Assembly: GCA_030425055.1 (NCBI GenBank)
Contig: JAUHVN010000128.1
Span: 1 to 7,605 of the forward strand
DNA from: Actinomycetes bacterium
GTDB lineage: Bacteria > Actinomycetota > Actinomycetes > Actinomycetales > Microbacteriaceae
Direction: 5' to 3'
DNA length: 7,605 nucleotides
The notes beneath the pieces were generated by a model that saw only the letters and a program-made list of their open reading frames with translations, was not told the origin of the DNA and ran no database searches. Made by a program: the position numbers and the translations under genes. Below, piece after piece: positions 5,648-7,605 of this stretch. The stretch's first letter is position 1. The number at the start of each line of letters is the position of its first letter.

Positions 5648-6036
5648 GACGTCTCCCTGAACTCGCGCATCCGCCTCTGAAGAATCCCCAGCGCCATCGT
5701 CGATGCGACTCGGCGGCCGCGGTGGTGCGACAGCACTCGGTCGCGGTCGATCAGCTGGTGGAGCAGACCGTGACAATACGGATGCATTGCGATGAGGTCG
5801 TCGTGGCGCTCGAACGCACTCCACGAGCCGTCGACGAACCGCACGCCGCGGTAATCGAGGTGGTGCAACTCGAGCTGCTCGCGCGTGGCAGAGAGCCCGC
5901 ATCCGGCGCACGCGAGCGCGCGGCCGAGACGCTCCTGCTTGCGGAACCACCTCGCGCGCCTGGCGAACCACGCGGGGGACGACAGAAACTCGGAGCGGTA
6001 GGCGTTCGAGGCCCTGGGCTTGCGGCGGTTGCTCAT
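5644..6036 (-). CDS. Small HNH-like zinc protein (putative nuclease / DNA-binding)
   Basis: A 130-residue basic protein. It shows CAGC (C43, C46), then LELHHLDYRGV (H58, H59, D61) and DDLIAMHPYCHGLLH (C88, H89, H93). This order matches the HNH fold: a CxxC knuckle, an HH motif on a beta strand, then a DLxxLCxxCHxxxH-like helix. The usual first cysteine of that last motif is replaced by H85, so zinc ligands are probably C43, C46, H85 and C88. The N-terminal 40 residues are rich in Arg/Lys and aromatics, suited to nucleic-acid binding. ATG at 6034-6036 overlaps the coupling-protein stop as ATGA, with GAGG just upstream. At the other end its TGA overlaps the next ATG. The frame is open further upstream, but that part is antisense-like sequence within the coupling-protein gene. 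It could be a nicking or trimming nuclease, or only a DNA-binding protein; activity is inference. Confidence 0.82.
   Translation of the reverse strand: MSNRRKPRASNAYRSEFLSSPAWFARRARWFRKQERLGRALACAGCGLSATREQLELHHLDYRGVRFVDGSWSAFERHDDLIAMHPYCHGLLHQLIDRDRVLSHHRGRRVASTMALGILQRRMREFRETS
5648..5658 (-). promoter_or_regulatory. Ribosome binding site of the DUF4913-like gene
   Basis: AGGGAG on the minus strand (5658 to 5653) sits 5 nt before the ATG at 5647, inside the coding end of the HNH-like gene. It supports the start at 5647 over longer in-frame options and suggests independent loading of ribosomes in addition to translational coupling. Confidence 0.65.
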
Positions 6037-7605
6037 TCCTCGTTCACCGCCTCGGTCGCTGCTTCCGGTTCGGGTTCGGGCTCGACGACCGGCCGCGGTG
6101 CGGGGCGCCGGGTCTCGGCGAAGACCGTCTGCTGGTCCTGCTGGGTTGCGCGCTTGCCGCTCTGGATCTCGCGTGCGTCGCGTCGCGCATCCCAGCCAGC
6201 GAGGTCGAGCAGGACGCCACGACGGTTGCGGTAGGCGAGTAGGCCGACGCTCTGCGGCATCCGTCGGATCTCGTCCACAGACATGAGTGGCAGTCGCTCG
6301 TGCTGCTCGCTGGTGGAGTGGCCGGACTCGCGCGTGGACCAGGATCGCTGTGTCCGCTTGGTCTGGCGGGTTCCGAGCAGCGCCTCGACGTCGCGCAGGT
6401 GGCCCACATGCGACGCCCCGCCCAGCAGCACCTTCGCGGTCGCCGCCGCCCAGATGGTGTCGGCCTCTGCCCGCGACCACGACGTCTCGGCTTGTGACAG
6501 CGCCTGCAGGACCACGAACGTGCAGATTCCTCTACCGCCGCCATCGGCCATGATCTGCGGCAGGTTGCCCCAGCGGAACATGTTCGCGATCTCGTCCAGG
6601 ATCAGACCGAGCGGATGCTGCAGCCGGGAGCCCGGCGACGCGAGTGCTTCGAGGCGGGCCACCTCGACGATGTCATCGAGCAGCGCGCCGAGGAAGCCTC
6701 CCATCGCCGACGCGCCGGAGCGCGAACCGACCAAGTAGAGCGTGTTTGCACCCGTGAGGAACTCCTGGGGATCGAACATCGGGTCGCCCGGCTGTGGAGC
6801 GAGAGCTTCGCGGATCTTCGGCACCGCGAGGGGAGCGACCGCGCCTTGCACGCCGAACCAAATCGAAGAGACCAGCTTGTCGTCGCCGGCCAGCGTCGCC
6901 TCGAGATTGTCACCCCATCCCGATGCGCCGTCGCTGCGCAGTATCGACACTGCAGACTTGCGCGCGAGGACCGGGCTCGTGCCCCAGTTGTAGAGATCTT
7001 CGATCGGACGGTTTCCGACCGCGGCGGCGTGGAGCAGCCGACCCAGGACCACGCCGGATGCATGCGCCCACTCGCCGTTGGTCGACGATGCCCCGAGCGC
7101 AGTACCTGTGACGATGGCGCTGCCGCGCTGCATGGCGACCAGCGGGTCCTCGCACCCCGCGACGGGCGATACACGAAGCGGATGGCGCACACCGGACAGT
7201 CCCTGAGGGTCGAACACATGAACCTGACCGCGACGTTCGCGCATTCGCAGCGTGGCGGTGAGGTTGTCGTTCGTCGTCGAGGTGGTGATCAACGGCCCCG
7301 ACCAGTCGATGATCGCGGAGATCAGCACGCGATACCCCTTGCCCGAACGGGGCGGTCCCTCCAGCGCCACCGAGTCCTCGATGGAGACGTAGACGTCGGT
7401 GCCACGGGAACGACCGACGCGCCAGCCCACGTCCGTCGGCTTGGGGCGTGCGAGGTCGGGCCGCAGCTGCCGCGCTCGCCGCAGGACGGCCTTGCCCGAG
7501 AGATACTGGCGGATCTCGGAGGCCTCGGCGAAGCCCATGCGCGAGCGCAGATCGGCGACGAACGCCTGGTCCGACTCCTTGTAGCGCCGGTAGGCGATGA
7601 GGCCC
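6033..7605 (-). CDS. Type IV coupling protein, TraG/VirD4 family (5' partial)
   Basis: A membrane-anchored ATPase that would link the relaxase-DNA complex to the type IV secretion channel. Numbering from Met at 7538, Walker A is GPPRSGKG (61-68), VFDPQG lies at 108-113, Walker B is LGLILDE (310-316, D315/E316), and FVVLQALSQAETSW (341-354) is the post-Walker-B motif typical of TraG proteins. The C-terminus is a Pro/Glu-rich acidic tail (about 478-501), a plausible contact for the relaxase. The frame continues without a stop to the window edge and reads GLIAYRRYKESDQAF before the Met at 7538, so the true start and the N-terminal membrane helices lie outside. The stop at 6033-6035 overlaps the next gene's ATG. 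It heads the visible minus-strand operon, opposite in direction to the relaxase; its promoter is not in the window. Confidence 0.93.
   Translation of the reverse strand, partial: GLIAYRRYKESDQAFVADLRSRMGFAEASEIRQYLSGKAVLRRARQLRPDLARPKPTDVGWRVGRSRGTDVYVSIEDSVALEGPPRSGKGYRVLISAIIDWSGPLITTSTTNDNLTATLRMRERRGQVHVFDPQGLSGVRHPLRVSPVAGCEDPLVAMQRGSAIVTGTALGASSTNGEWAHASGVVLGRLLHAAAVGNRPIEDLYNWGTSPVLARKSAVSILRSDGASGWGDNLEATLAGDDKLVSSIWFGVQGAVAPLAVPKIREALAPQPGDPMFDPQEFLTGANTLYLVGSRSGASAMGGFLGALLDDIVEVARLEALASPGSRLQHPLGLILDEIANMFRWGNLPQIMADGGGRGICTFVVLQALSQAETSWSRAEADTIWAAATAKVLLGGASHVGHLRDVEALLGTRQTKRTQRSWSTRESGHSTSEQHERLPLMSVDEIRRMPQSVGLLAYRNRRGVLLDLAGWDARRDAREIQSGKRATQQDQQTVFAETRRPAPRPVVEPEPEPEAATEAVNEE

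Noticed and set aside
5648..5971. Upstream extension of the DUF4913-like frame
   Set aside because: Arg/Pro-rich sequence overlapping the HNH-like gene; the start at 5647 has a good ribosome binding site and a family-like N-terminus.
6037..6480. Upstream extension of the HNH-like frame
   Set aside because: It overlaps the conserved coupling-protein C-terminal half and has low-complexity Arg/Gly/Ala composition; the ATGA overlap gives a natural start.
1..7605. CRISPR arrays, tRNA/rRNA genes, insertion sequences, attachment sites
   Set aside because: No regularly spaced repeats, RNA-gene-like sequences, transposase motifs or flanking direct repeats were seen on either strand.

Overview
The window looks like part of the conjugation (transfer) region of a plasmid or integrative conjugative element from a high-GC Gram-positive bacterium. 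An actinomycete of the Microbacterium type fits best. The GC content is high, ATGA start/stop overlaps are frequent, and the relaxase, coupling protein and DUF4913-like protein resemble actinobacterial versions. The host is inferred from protein style, because no rRNA or host housekeeping gene is present.

Layout, left to right. (a) 3-1184, plus strand: a D12-class adenine-specific DNA methyltransferase whose 5' end is cut by the window edge. (b) 1185-1601: a 417-bp gap with no convincing gene but many palindromes and imperfect repeats, just upstream of the relaxase. It is the best place in the window for an oriT and/or the relaxase promoter and operators. (c) 1602-4610, plus strand: a 1002-residue MobF relaxase-helicase with the three-histidine metal site and a complete RecD-like helicase motor. 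(d) 4611-4683: a short gap holding a near-perfect 40-nt hairpin between convergent transcription units. (e) 7605 to 4684, minus strand: a tight operon in the order TraG/VirD4-type coupling protein (5' end outside the window), small HNH-like zinc protein, DUF4913-like protein, single-stranded DNA-binding protein. The first three genes are joined by 4-nt ATGA overlaps, and ssb follows after a gap of about 20-35 bp.

How the genes fit together. The relaxase would nick at oriT, stay bound to the DNA and unwind it. The coupling protein would deliver the relaxase-DNA complex to a type IV secretion channel, whose genes probably lie beyond the right edge. The SSB would coat the single strand. The methyltransferase may mark the element's DNA against restriction, but no partner nuclease is visible. 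The HNH-like and DUF4913-like proteins have no established role; their coupling to the coupling-protein gene suggests they serve transfer or establishment.

The points most worth a second look are the palindrome- and repeat-rich gap before the relaxase, a perfect 12-bp inverted repeat inside the 3' end of ssb that ends in TTTT on the opposite strand, an SSB without the usual acidic C-terminal tip, a relaxase N-terminus without an obvious paired-tyrosine motif, and the two uncharacterised genes between the coupling protein and ssb.
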